NCBI RefSeq assembly: GCF_040833965.1
Contig: NZ_CP162142.1
Coordinates: forward strand, 868,001-932,000
Length of the DNA: 64,000 bases
Direction of reading: 5' to 3'
DNA from: Leptospira sp. WS39.C2
GTDB lineage: Bacteria > Spirochaetota > Leptospiria > Leptospirales > Leptospiraceae
Part shown: positions 15,830-24,737 of the stretch, piece after piece
How positions within the stretch are numbered: the first letter of the stretch is position 1
Layout of the letters: each line of letters begins with the position of its first letter
Notes under the pieces: generated by a model
What the model was told of the DNA's origin: nothing
Seen by the model: only the letters and a program-made list of their open reading frames with translations
Databases searched by the model: none
Program-made: the position numbers and the translations under genes

Positions 15830-17902
15830 TTAAACAAATCCTAAAATTTTTCCCAATTGGTACACTGTGAAAGAGGTAAAGACCGCAAGTGTTGTCATAT
15901 AGAAAAATTGGACGGTTGGCCAAAAGATAGATCCTGTTTCTTTTTTTGTGACTGCGAGAGTGGACATACATTGGCTCGCAAAGGCAAAAAAGAGAAGTAG
16001 GGATACACCAGTGAGAGGTGTCCAAACGAGACTTCCATCTGCTTTTTTATCAGCCCTAAGGGTTTCTCGTAAAGATTCTGACTCTTCTCCTTCCTCTTCT
16101 GATCCATATAATACTGCTAAGGTGGAAACCATCACTTCTCTTGCTGCAAAGGAAGTGAGGATTGAAATTCCAATTTTCCAATCAAAACCCATCGGTGCAA
16201 TGGCAGGTTCCATTGCCTTTCCCACACGTCCAATATAAGATGATTCAATAGGACTTGTTTTCCATACGTCATCTTTGTATTCTGCTGGGAAATGACTTAA
16301 AAACCATAAAAGTACGGAGATATAAAGTATGATTTGGCCAGCACTTGCCAAAAAGGATTTTACCTTTCCATACACTGTAAAAAACAAACTTTTGAATGAA
16401 GGAATATTATACCTTGGTAGTTCCATCACAAAGTAAGAAGCATTTTCTTTGAATACAGTTTTCCGGAAAATAAGAGCAAATATAAAACTAACAATCATTC
16501 CCAAAAAAAACATAGAAAATAAAACAAAACCTTGGACATTGAAGATCCCAAAGAGTGGAGGGTAACTAAAAACCGTCCCTACGATTAAAATATACACAGG
16601 GTATCTTGCGGAACACATGATAAGTGGTGATACCATAATCGTTGTAAAACGATCTGATTTGTTTTCAATTGTCCTTGTACCAAGAATGGCAGGTACGGCA
16701 CAAGCTGCCGAAGAAAGTAAAGGGATAAATGATTTTCCTGATAATCCAAATTTTCCCATAAGTCGGTCCATAAGAAAACTGGCTCTTGCCAAATACCCAG
16801 ATTCTTCTAATATCCCAATGAATAAAAAGAGGAGGGCAATTTGAGGGACAAACACTACCACACTTCCAACACCACCTAATATTCCTTCAACGAGAAGGGA
16901 ACGAAACGGGCCATCTGGCAAAAACATTGTTGTGAATTCTTGTAGTTGTGTTATCCCAACTTCTATTAAATCCATTGGGATTTCTGCAAAACTGAATAAA
17001 CTTTGGAATAAAATTCCCATTAGGAGGAAAAAACAAAGAAATCCAAGAATTGGGTGTAAAAATATGGAATCCAATTTTTCACCCCAACCTCCATTTTTGG
17101 AAATAGGAGATAAAAGGGTTTCGGATATGATTTTTTTAATCAAAATCGATCTATGGATCATCTCCTCTTGGTATTCGAACTGGTATTTGTTTGTTTGTAT
17201 TTCTTTTATTAAAGTTTGTTTGGTAGGCTCAGGGAATTGGTTTATGTAACGATTGTCTTGTAAATGAGGATCCCCATTTAAAAATTTTAGCGCCTGTGAT
17301 AAAAAAAACTCAGCTTCATTTGTTGTGATGTTTAATTGTTTTTTAAGTTTGGTAAAAAATGTTTCTTCTTTAGTTTCCCAACTCCAAAGTCGTTTTTGTT
17401 TGCGAAATGAATTTTCGGAAGTCAAAAGATTTTTTAATTCTGTAATCCCTTCTCCAGATTTTGCATTCACTAGAACAATTTCTAATCCAAGAGATTGTTT
17501 CAGTATTTCCAAATTCAATTGGATCCTTTTTTTCTCGAGCACATCCTTCATAGTAAGGACAACCAAGGTGGGTACTCCCATATCTATGATTTGTAATAAA
17601 AATTGTAATCCTCGTTCTAAATTAAGTGCATCGAGTACATAGATAACGGATTCGTTTTCACTTCTTTTGAGTAAAACTTCATAAGCGATTTTTTTGTCTT
17701 CTGCAATCCCACCAAGTCCGTATGTTCCTGGTAAGTCGGTGATTTTAATATCTAAGTTTGGTAATGATACAAATCCTTCTTTTTTTTCAACAGTTACCCC
17801 GCTGAAATTTCCTGTTTTTTGGGTAAGGCCTGTGAGTTGGTTGAATAATGTTGTTTTTCCGCAGTTTGGGTTGCCGACAAGGTAAATGTTTTTTTGTTTC
17901 AT
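15830..17902 (-). CDS. feoB: Ferrous iron transporter FeoB
   Basis: A 690-residue inner-membrane Fe(II) uptake protein: N-terminal G domain, helical GDI domain and a polytopic membrane part. G1 is GNPNCGKT (10-17) and G3 is DLPG (56-59). G4, normally NxxD, reads TMKD (117-120), so the guanine-specifying Asn is replaced. Membrane motifs are present: ILEESGYLARASFLMDR, LSGKSFIPLLSSAACAVPAILGTRTI and SARYPVYILI. Length is at the short end for FeoB. It follows feoA by 6 bases on the minus strand, and the aarF-like gene overlaps feoA, giving the order aarF-feoA-feoB. Confidence 0.95.
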   Translation of the reverse strand: MKQKNIYLVGNPNCGKTTLFNQLTGLTQKTGNFSGVTVEKKEGFVSLPNLDIKITDLPGTYGLGGIAEDKKIAYEVLLKRSENESVIYVLDALNLERGLQFLLQIIDMGVPTLVVLTMKDVLEKKRIQLNLEILKQSLGLEIVLVNAKSGEGITELKNLLTSENSFRKQKRLWSWETKEETFFTKLKKQLNITTNEAEFFLSQALKFLNGDPHLQDNRYINQFPEPTKQTLIKEIQTNKYQFEYQEEMIHRSILIKKIISETLLSPISKNGGWGEKLDSIFLHPILGFLCFFLLMGILFQSLFSFAEIPMDLIEVGITQLQEFTTMFLPDGPFRSLLVEGILGGVGSVVVFVPQIALLFLFIGILEESGYLARASFLMDRLMGKFGLSGKSFIPLLSSAACAVPAILGTRTIENKSDRFTTIMVSPLIMCSARYPVYILIVGTVFSYPPLFGIFNVQGFVLFSMFFLGMIVSFIFALIFRKTVFKENASYFVMELPRYNIPSFKSLFFTVYGKVKSFLASAGQIILYISVLLWFLSHFPAEYKDDVWKTSPIESSYIGRVGKAMEPAIAPMGFDWKIGISILTSFAAREVMVSTLAVLYGSEEEGEESESLRETLRADKKADGSLVWTPLTGVSLLLFFAFASQCMSTLAVTKKETGSIFWPTVQFFYMTTLAVFTSFTVYQLGKILGFV

Positions 17903-17908
17903 CGTAGA

Positions 17909-18139
17909 TTAGGTTTTTAGTAAAATTGCTTCTCCATCTTTCATTCGTAAACCAATGGTTGTGCCACTTAGGATACAAATGAGTTTACCAAGGTACTCCG
18001 ATTTTGTTTTTAATTGAATTTCGGCACCAGGAAAAAATCCAAGTTCTAATAGTTCGGTAAGCATTGGTTTTGGTAGTTGGTCCGTAATAATGGATTGGAT
18101 GATGGCAGAATCACCTTCGTTTAAATCAAGTAATGTCAT
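17909..18139 (-). CDS. feoA: FeoA, SH3-like partner of FeoB
   Basis: A 76-residue FeoA domain protein (MTLLDLNEGDSAIIQSI, LLELGFFPGAEIQL, LRMKDGEAILL). FeoA proteins are small cytoplasmic SH3-like folds needed for FeoB-mediated ferrous iron uptake. Its start overlaps the end of the aarF-like gene by 4 bases (ATGA), and feoB begins 6 bases after its stop, so the three are translationally coupled. Confidence 0.92.
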   Translation of the reverse strand: MTLLDLNEGDSAIIQSIITDQLPKPMLTELLELGFFPGAEIQLKTKSEYLGKLICILSGTTIGLRMKDGEAILLKT

Positions 18140-19440
18140 GTTTTCCCAATCACAAAGTTTTGAGAGTCGCGGAATAAATTGATTTCAGGAGCCATTGATT
18201 TTACATATCTGTCAAAGTATAACATTTGTTTCATGAGGAGTGCAAACTCTCTTGGGATTTTTAATCCATTTTTTTCGGCAATTTCTTTCATTTCGAACAT
18301 AATCCGATTTACCTTAGATTCATCAAACATTTCGTTTTCAGTTAAATGCACATATACAGACTCTAATTCGTTGAATACCGAGTCTAATTCTTTGGCAAGT
18401 AAGGTTGGGTTCACTCCACTATCGGTTGAATCCATTTCCACAAGTCCTTTTGCAACTAATGTAGGTTCACCGATCCCAATTCCTTGTGTGAATAACATAA
18501 GCCCTTTCCAGATTTTAGGAGAGATCCTACCCACAATTCCAAAATCGATAAATCCAATACTTCCATCTTTTAAGATCATTAAGTTTCCAGCATGGACATC
18601 GGCATGAAAAAAACCTTGGTTGGATAAAGATGAAAACCAAATTTCAAGCGCATCACTCAAAACCTTTCTTGGGTTGTCAGTGAATTGTTTTAACCCTTTT
18701 TCATCGGTTATCGGAACTCCATAAAACCGTTCCATCGTTAGAATTTTTTTTGTAGATAGGGTATGATACACACGAGGCACTCTCGCCCTTTGTTCCTTTA
18801 CTTTTAATAAATAAGATTCAAACTCTTCTATGTTTTTAGCTTCTTGTATAAAATCGATTTCTTGTAAGATAGAAGTTTGGAATTCTTGGAACATTGCAGT
18901 GAGTCCTGATTTTTTAAATTCAGGGGCAATGACTTCGAGAACTTTCGTGAGAATTCCGAGAATCTGCATGTCGGTCTTTAAGGTTAGGTGGACATCAGGT
19001 CTTTGTACTTTCACAACCACATCAAGTCCTTCTTTTGTCACTGCTGCGTGGACTTGGGCGATTGAAGCTGAGGCAAGTGGTGTTTCATCAAAACTATAAA
19101 AGAGGGATTCGAGTTTTCCACCTAGTTCCCGTTCTACAGTAGACCGGATTTCTCGGAATTGCACAGGCCGTACTGAGTCGAGACAGGCCTGCATTTCTTC
19201 CACATATTCGATCGGAAATAGAGAAGGGGCACTCGCAATGAATTGGCCGAGTTTGATGTAGGTGGCACCGAGTTGCGAGAAGGCTTCTCTGAGAGAGATT
19301 GCGATTTCTCTATGGTTTGGCTCTCGGTTCGTCAGTTTGGATGCGATTCCAAGAAGTTTCGTAGAAAACACAAAACTAGAATGAGCCACTCGAAGGCTTG
19401 AGTGGAGGCCAAAAGAAACAATCTCAGAAAATGAGTCCAT
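18136..19440 (-). CDS. ABC1/UbiB-family atypical kinase
   Basis: A 434-residue protein of the AarF/ABC1/UbiB family. The family hallmark KxGQ is in YIKLGQFIASAPSLFP; the Ala-rich nucleotide loop is ASASIAQVH; the ATP lysine is in VVVKVQRPD; the catalytic loop is FFHADVHAGNLM, and the metal site is FIDFGIVG. Members support ubiquinone or other isoprenoid-lipid metabolism through ATPase activity. Unlike many relatives it has no clear C-terminal membrane helix. It is the first gene of an operon with feoA and feoB, an unusual link between quinone-type kinase and iron uptake. Confidence 0.88.
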   Translation of the reverse strand: MDSFSEIVSFGLHSSLRVAHSSFVFSTKLLGIASKLTNREPNHREIAISLREAFSQLGATYIKLGQFIASAPSLFPIEYVEEMQACLDSVRPVQFREIRSTVERELGGKLESLFYSFDETPLASASIAQVHAAVTKEGLDVVVKVQRPDVHLTLKTDMQILGILTKVLEVIAPEFKKSGLTAMFQEFQTSILQEIDFIQEAKNIEEFESYLLKVKEQRARVPRVYHTLSTKKILTMERFYGVPITDEKGLKQFTDNPRKVLSDALEIWFSSLSNQGFFHADVHAGNLMILKDGSIGFIDFGIVGRISPKIWKGLMLFTQGIGIGEPTLVAKGLVEMDSTDSGVNPTLLAKELDSVFNELESVYVHLTENEMFDESKVNRIMFEMKEIAEKNGLKIPREFALLMKQMLYFDRYVKSMAPEINLFRDSQNFVIGKT

Positions 19441-19453
19441 AAACCCTAATCTA

Positions 19454-19528
19454 GGACCTAAATGGGGTTTGGAAACGACAAAATCGACTTCGGACCTACA
19501 ATTGAAATAGAGTTGCAGGATTAGGTCC
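19454..19528. promoter_or_regulatory. Threefold GGACCTA motif in the aarF-feoAB divergent promoter
   Basis: In the 115-base gap between the divergent genes at 19440 and 19556, GGACCTA occurs at 19454-19460 and 19492-19498, and its complement TAGGTCC at 19522-19528. The outer pair extends to an 8-base inverted repeat (GGACCTAA with TTAGGTCC). The repeats may bind a regulator of iron uptake; they do not look like a classical AT-rich Fur box. Confidence 0.35.
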
Positions 19529-19555
19529 CAACCAAAAACTTATCAAATCGCACCC

Positions 19556-21556
19556 ATGAGCCAAGAAACCGTCCTGTACCAAGAGTTAGAGAAACTCGAT
19601 CTCAACGAGATCAAAAAAATCGCAAGCCTTTGGAACATCCAAAAGATCCCAGGAAAGGACAAAAAATCGACCATTTTGGGTCTCATGGAGACCTTCCAAA
19701 ACGAATTTTACCTCAAAGGTGTTTTGGAAAAGTTCACTCCCCTCCAAGTAAACATCTTAACCTCCATTTTAAAAAACAAAGGAGTGATGACCCTAGGAGA
19801 AATCTCACGTAAAGTCAACATCCCACCTATCAACGTGGAGATGGAACTGAACGTTCTTCGAAAGTATTATCTTTTATACCAAAGAAAAAACCGCGAACGT
19901 CTTACTAATAATTTAGATAAATACCACACCTATGATGAATACCAAAAACTCATCAAAGTAGAAACAAACCCTAAAGGTGAAAAGTTTAAGTATTCGATTG
20001 AGAAATCCCTTCACAAAGCAACTCTTGCAGAACTTCCGGACGAATGGAAAGAAGCAGTTGGTGCCAAAAAAGGGGAACACATTGAGACCTTTTTAAAAAA
20101 TGCGCTCAGTGCTGAATTTTTACAAAAACTCATCGATGAACTTTCTGATTTTGATAAAGATGTTTTGCACCAAATTTACATCCACGGTGGTGTGATTGAA
20201 GCAGACACTATACGCAATTATATTACAGTAAATCGTGGGAAATTTGAACAAACCATCCCCCACCTAACAGCGCTTTATTTAGTTCGAGATTTGTATTATG
20301 TAGAAGACAAATTCATTCGTGTGATTGTCATTCCAAAAGAAATTCTGGATCATTTACAGTTTTCTCCCATTTTACCTCCTGTAAAAAAAGGAACTCGAGT
20401 TCGTCAGGAAAAAATTTCTGCAAATGGACTCGATTTTTTCTTAAACGTAAAAAAACTCATTTCTTATATTTCTAGAAAAGGTTTGAACCTTGCAAAGTCA
20501 GGAAAAATCAAACAAGCAGATCATAAAAGAACTGAAACAGAACTTTTATCTCCTGATATTGAAATTTTTCCTGAAAAAAGCCAAGTTTATCAAATTGAAC
20601 TCATCCTCCCCATCTTAAAACTGTTAGGTTATGTAGATATCAAGGGTGAAAACGTAATTCTCATCCAAGAAACAGATGAGTTTCTAAAAAAAGATATTTT
20701 TGAAATCATGAAACTTGTCATTCACGAAGTGAATGAAGCAAGGACTCGTAGATTAAACCCAGCAGAAGTGTTTACGGCAACGGAAGTTCCTTTTTATGAA
20801 AAAGGAATTTTGGACAAAACTGTAAAACTCATCATGGCACATGGAAAAATCAACACATCAGTGATTTTTTCTCATATCATCCGTGACCATTTGGTATTTG
20901 CGCCTACTTTCCAAATCAAAACTTATGAAGAAGATTTGGCAGATCTCCGAAAAGAGATCATCTCTGCAATTTTTTACTTACAACTTTTTGGACTCATCGA
21001 AGTTGAATACCCACAAAGGAATCTAAGTTTATCCGAACTTGGCCTTCATTATTTCAACCATGAAGCACTCGTAACAGTAACGGAAAAGGGTGGGATTACC
21101 ATAAACCCAGACTTTTCCATCATTGCCTTCCCAGACCGAGTTTCTTTACATGGAATTCATTTGTTGAAGGCGTTTTGTGAACTGAAAGACTATGATCGTG
21201 TGTATACGTTTTTACTCACAAAAGATAGTTTCCAATTGGGAATTTTACTGGGTTACGATAAAGAAACCTTTATCCATTTCTTACGTGAGTCTTCTAAAGC
21301 TGATCTTGCACAAAACTTACTCTTCTTACTTGATGATTGGGGAAATAATTTACCAATTGTGACTATCACAGAAGATTCTGTTTTACTAAGAACAAAAGAT
21401 TCTCAAGTGATGGAACTCCTTCTTGGTCAAATCAAAGGGAAAAAGTTTGTATTAGAAGAAGTGAGTCCAACGGGAATCATCATTGAAAAGTCGAAAGTAA
21501 TGGAAGTGATTGCCATTGCCGAAAAACTGAATATGATCATTCGTTTGAACCGGTAA
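19556..21556 (+). CDS. XPB-N-terminal / helicase-associated domain protein without a helicase core
   Basis: A 666-residue soluble protein. Early regions contain winged-helix-like segments ([28 protein letters not shown] and [22 protein letters not shown]). The C-terminal part (about 500-660) resembles the helicase-associated domain found next to bacterial XPB helicases: [43 protein letters not shown], and a final [14 protein letters not shown]...GIIIEKSK. No Walker A or DEAD/H motif is present, so it has no helicase activity of its own. I infer a DNA-binding partner of an XPB-type helicase encoded elsewhere, in repair or transcription. Confidence 0.65.
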   Translation: MSQETVLYQELEKLDLNEIKKIASLWNIQKIPGKDKKSTILGLMETFQNEFYLKGVLEKFTPLQVNILTSILKNKGVMTLGEISRKVNIPPINVEMELNVLRKYYLLYQRKNRERLTNNLDKYHTYDEYQKLIKVETNPKGEKFKYSIEKSLHKATLAELPDEWKEAVGAKKGEHIETFLKNALSAEFLQKLIDELSDFDKDVLHQIYIHGGVIEADTIRNYITVNRGKFEQTIPHLTALYLVRDLYYVEDKFIRVIVIPKEILDHLQFSPILPPVKKGTRVRQEKISANGLDFFLNVKKLISYISRKGLNLAKSGKIKQADHKRTETELLSPDIEIFPEKSQVYQIELILPILKLLGYVDIKGENVILIQETDEFLKKDIFEIMKLVIHEVNEARTRRLNPAEVFTATEVPFYEKGILDKTVKLIMAHGKINTSVIFSHIIRDHLVFAPTFQIKTYEEDLADLRKEIISAIFYLQLFGLIEVEYPQRNLSLSELGLHYFNHEALVTVTEKGGITINPDFSIIAFPDRVSLHGIHLLKAFCELKDYDRVYTFLLTKDSFQLGILLGYDKETFIHFLRESSKADLAQNLLFLLDDWGNNLPIVTITEDSVLLRTKDSQVMELLLGQIKGKKFVLEEVSPTGIIIEKSKVMEVIAIAEKLNMIIRLNR

Positions 21557-21601
21557 TTCCTTTCTCCATCCTTTTCTAAACAGTTCCAATTAGAACCGTT
21601 C

Positions 21602-21636
21602 AAAAAAAAAGACCAACGTTTGTTGGTCTTTTTTTT
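21602..21636. terminator. Bidirectional Rho-independent terminator
   Basis: GACCAAC (21611-21617) and GTTGGTC (21622-21628) form a 7-base stem with a 4-base loop, preceded by nine A and followed by eight T. It serves both the gene ending at 21556 and the opposing gene that ends at 21678. Confidence 0.88.
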
Positions 21637-21677
21637 CCTTTCGTTTGAATGGAGACGAGCACTAGCGTTTCTTGTTT

Positions 21678-21974
21678 TTACTTTTTTTCGCCGGCTGTGA
21701 GTTCAGGATCTGTGACTTTAATTTTATTTTTAAAATCCCATTTGCGAAACGGAGAAACGGCATCCAATCTCTCTTGTGTGACAAAGAACAAACGTTCTCC
21801 GTATTTCACAAGCCCACCCTTATAATATGCATATTTGGTTTTGTGGTCAACAGTTCCCACTTCGACAACTTTATTCCAATCTTCGCAAGTCTTAAGAGAT
21901 GGTACCTTTCTGAGATACAACTCCTTAATTGAATTTTCTTTGACTGCATCGCGAAGTATTTTTTCCCATTCCAT
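21678..21974 (-). CDS. Hypothetical 98-residue protein
   Basis: A small basic cytoplasmic protein with no family I recognise. It begins with an amphipathic helix (MEWEKILRDAVKENSIKELYLRKVP), followed by a beta-rich part (WNKVVEVGTVDHKTKYAYYKGGLVKYGERLFFV) and a charged tail. It lies 25 bases downstream of lnt on the same strand and ends before a terminator, so it is probably the last gene of the lifO-lnt transcript. Confidence 0.6.
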   Translation of the reverse strand: MEWEKILRDAVKENSIKELYLRKVPSLKTCEDWNKVVEVGTVDHKTKYAYYKGGLVKYGERLFFVTQERLDAVSPFRKWDFKNKIKVTDPELTAGEKK

Positions 21975-21999
21975 ATTCGAATAGCCTTTCTATCCTATG

Positions 22000-23622
22000 C
22001 TAAATTTCAATTTCATTTTTCTTTTTATAGGAGAGGAATGCTCTTGGACTCGTGAAAAATACAAAAAATAAGCTAAAAATAGCCAAGATCCTCCATGGAT
22101 AAGGGCCAAAAGTTAAATAAGGTGTCACTCTTTCGGTAGAAACAGTCATAACATCTAAATAGGCAATCGCCTTTTGGTAAATCGGTAAGTCTCCCATCAT
22201 CTCTCTTCCCCAAGGATCATAAGCTGTTGTTTTTCCTGAAAGTGCCACCCGAACATAGGGCCGACCAGTTTCAATGGCACGTAACCTTCCTGCCCCCGCA
22301 TGTTGTTTGGTTTCCGTATGACTTTCAAACCAGGAATCATTTGTGAGATTGATGATGAGTTCTGATGGGGAATGTTTCATCATACTTCTGACAAATTCTG
22401 GATACAAAACTTCATAACAAACGAGGGGAGTGAAAACAACTTCCTCTCCCGATTTGGTTTGGAAGGTTTGAGAGGCAAAATCATCACTTGGGATATGGTG
22501 GCTGACTTCTGGAAAGAAATTTCTAATGAATGGGAATTGGGTTTCGAAAGGAAGGTATTCTCCAAAAGGCAAAAGGATGTGTTTGTATCGCCTTTCAGTT
22601 CGTAAGGTGATAGGTTTCAAAATGCTAAATGAATTCCTTGAGCCTCCATCCCAAACCAACTCGTTAAAAAGTAAGGGTGCATTTGTTAGTTGAACAAGGT
22701 TTATTGTGACATCCAAAAAACTTTTGCTAAATGTGGAGTTTATATGCTCTGAAGGTAAGGTTCCTAAAAAAGGAATGGAAGATTCGGGTAAAACCAAGGC
22801 ATCAATTGGTTTTGGTGCGTTGCTTATGGCTTCTCCTGAGAGATTATAAACATCTTGAATTACCTTTGTCATAAAATCAAAGTTCTCTCTTACTTCATTT
22901 TTCGCGTAAGGTGTGTTTGGTTGAACTAAGGCCAAATGGATAAATTTTCCAGGAGGGATGGATTCAGCTAAAAAAAATAAATTTACCGAAAAAATAAAAA
23001 GGATAGGTGTCAAATACAAAAACGATTGTTTCCACTTGGTTAAATTTTGGCTCACCATTAAATACAATAAGGAAACAGAGATTACCGATACAAAACCTAG
23101 AACTTCTGTACCGAAACGTGCCATCTGACGCCAAAGAATCTGATTCCGGAAAAGGTCACCCCAATAAACCGGAAACACCATTGGACACAACCAATCCGAT
23201 AGGAGAAACAGAGAAGGGAAGGCTAAGAGATAAAACTTTGTCTCTCCCACCAATCGATATTTAGTTAGGATATGGGATCCGATAAACAATACACCTATTT
23301 TATAAAACGAAAGGCATGCATACAAAAAATAGAGAAACGATGTGGCAAAGATTCCTTTACCAGTTATGTTTTTGATTGCATTGCCCATCCAATAAAACGA
23401 AGTGCAAGTAGTAAAAAAGGAAAACAATATTGTATACAAAATTGCAGTTTGTAACTTTCCCTTTTTTATAATTTCTTTTGTGATGAGTAAAAGAAAAAAA
23501 ACCGAAAGAAACCCTGCGGTCGCAAAACCAAATGGCTCCAATGCAAGGGCAAAACAAATGGCAGCAATTAGAAGATAACTTAAGTGAGAATTAATTCCCG
23601 GAATTTTTGAGTGTATTCTCAT
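22000..23622 (-). CDS. lnt: Apolipoprotein N-acyltransferase
   Basis: A 540-residue inner-membrane enzyme that adds the third acyl chain to lipoproteins. An N-terminal membrane half with several helices is followed by a nitrilase-type periplasmic domain (about 220-500). The Glu-Lys-Cys triad can be placed in VLPESSIPF, YKHILLPFGEYLPF and LVCYEVLYPEF; NDSWF is also typical. A final helix lies near 515-530. This suits the many lipoproteins in the window. Its start overlaps the end of the lipase-foldase gene by 32 bases and no later start is suitable, so the two are coupled. Confidence 0.9.
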   Translation of the reverse strand: MRIHSKIPGINSHLSYLLIAAICFALALEPFGFATAGFLSVFFLLLITKEIIKKGKLQTAILYTILFSFFTTCTSFYWMGNAIKNITGKGIFATSFLYFLYACLSFYKIGVLFIGSHILTKYRLVGETKFYLLAFPSLFLLSDWLCPMVFPVYWGDLFRNQILWRQMARFGTEVLGFVSVISVSLLYLMVSQNLTKWKQSFLYLTPILFIFSVNLFFLAESIPPGKFIHLALVQPNTPYAKNEVRENFDFMTKVIQDVYNLSGEAISNAPKPIDALVLPESSIPFLGTLPSEHINSTFSKSFLDVTINLVQLTNAPLLFNELVWDGGSRNSFSILKPITLRTERRYKHILLPFGEYLPFETQFPFIRNFFPEVSHHIPSDDFASQTFQTKSGEEVVFTPLVCYEVLYPEFVRSMMKHSPSELIINLTNDSWFESHTETKQHAGAGRLRAIETGRPYVRVALSGKTTAYDPWGREMMGDLPIYQKAIAYLDVMTVSTERVTPYLTFGPYPWRILAIFSLFFVFFTSPRAFLSYKKKNEIEI

Positions 23623-24640
23623 ATTCCAATCGACGAGTGTATTCTTCTGCGAGTTCTTTACTTCCTAACGTTTTAGTGCGGAGTTCCATTAATTTTTTTT
23701 CTCTTTCTGATTCCGATAGATTCGGATTGTTTTTGAGAAAGTTTTTTTCTTCTCCTTGCAGTTTTGTGATTTTCTCTTCTTCTTCTTTGATTTCTTTTAA
23801 GACTTTTTCCATTCGTTCATTGCCATCTTTTCCGAAATACCGAATCCGAACTTCTCGTTCCTTGGATTCACGGTCCCCGCCTGATAGTTTTGCCAGTTCG
23901 TTTTGGCGAAGGTCCATTTCTGTTTCAAATTTATCGTAGGTTGGTTCACGGCTGACAACCGCATCGTAATAATTTCCAAAGGATTTTTTCCGATAGTTTT
24001 CATACAAACGAATCCTTTCATCGGCTTTGAGATTTTTTGTTTCCTCTAAAAAATTTTTTCGGTTAAAACTAAAATCCGCAGTGGCTTCCTCTAATCCAAA
24101 AATAAGTTCTGCGTCTTCTTTGGAAAAATACTTCCTTCGGAGTTGTTTGATTTGTTCGTAACGTTCTGCATTGGTGTAAGATTTGGAACTTGGATCCAGT
24201 TGCACCATAGCTTCTTCATACTTCAAATAATTGGTTAAAAGATTTAAGAGTTTTTTAGCATCTTCTCCAGAGTATTCATTTTGGATAAACGCTTTGATGT
24301 ATTCGTGGCACTGTTCCCTTGTGCTTCCTTCTGGGCATTGGCGACGCAGATTCCATAATTCTGAAATGAGATTCAATTCACCTGACTTTGCTTTGGCGAG
24401 GATGTCCTCAAAACGTAAAAATTGACCATCTGCTGTAAAAATAGATTTTGCTGATTCTAAATAAAAGGGATCCACAGAAAAACCATCACTTTGTGTGCGA
24501 AAAAAAGATTCTGCTTTGTCATTTGGATTTTCTTCATTGGAAGAACCAAAATCATTCGTTTGTGTGAATTGATACAAAACAAAAAAGGCAAAAACTACAA
24601 CGAGAGTGATACTTATGATAAGAATGTGTTTTGGTTTCAT
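23591..24640 (-). CDS. lifO: Lipase-specific foldase (lipase chaperone)
   Basis: A 349-residue membrane-anchored steric chaperone that folds the cognate secreted lipase in the periplasm. An N-terminal helix (about 5-24) is followed by a variable linker and then an all-helical domain. Typical features are LRFEDILAKAKSGELNL near residue 80, RRKYFSKEDAELIFGLEEATADF near 175 and a long charged helical arm (about 230-345) that would wrap the lipase. The lipase gene lies just upstream, which strongly supports the assignment. A terminator sits between the two, so foldase levels should be lower than lipase levels. Confidence 0.8.
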   Translation of the reverse strand: MKPKHILIISITLVVVFAFFVLYQFTQTNDFGSSNEENPNDKAESFFRTQSDGFSVDPFYLESAKSIFTADGQFLRFEDILAKAKSGELNLISELWNLRRQCPEGSTREQCHEYIKAFIQNEYSGEDAKKLLNLLTNYLKYEEAMVQLDPSSKSYTNAERYEQIKQLRRKYFSKEDAELIFGLEEATADFSFNRKNFLEETKNLKADERIRLYENYRKKSFGNYYDAVVSREPTYDKFETEMDLRQNELAKLSGGDRESKEREVRIRYFGKDGNERMEKVLKEIKEEEEKITKLQGEEKNFLKNNPNLSESEREKKLMELRTKTLGSKELAEEYTRRLEYENTLKNSGN

Positions 24641-24683
24641 GGAGATAGTAGAGTAGTAAAGAGTGGAAAATGGTTTCTGGAAA

Positions 24684-24714
24684 CAAAAAAACCCAAGGCA
24701 AAGCCTTAGGTTTT
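24684..24714 (-). terminator. Terminator or attenuator between lipase and foldase
   Basis: Read on the minus strand, a stem of CCTAAGGC and GCCTTGGG (one mismatch, 3-base TTT loop) is followed by seven T. It lies 24 bases after the lipase stop and 44 bases before the foldase start. Partial read-through would give a lipase excess over a catalytic chaperone. Confidence 0.7.
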
Positions 24715-24737
24715 CTAAAAAATCTTCAGAAGTAGAT

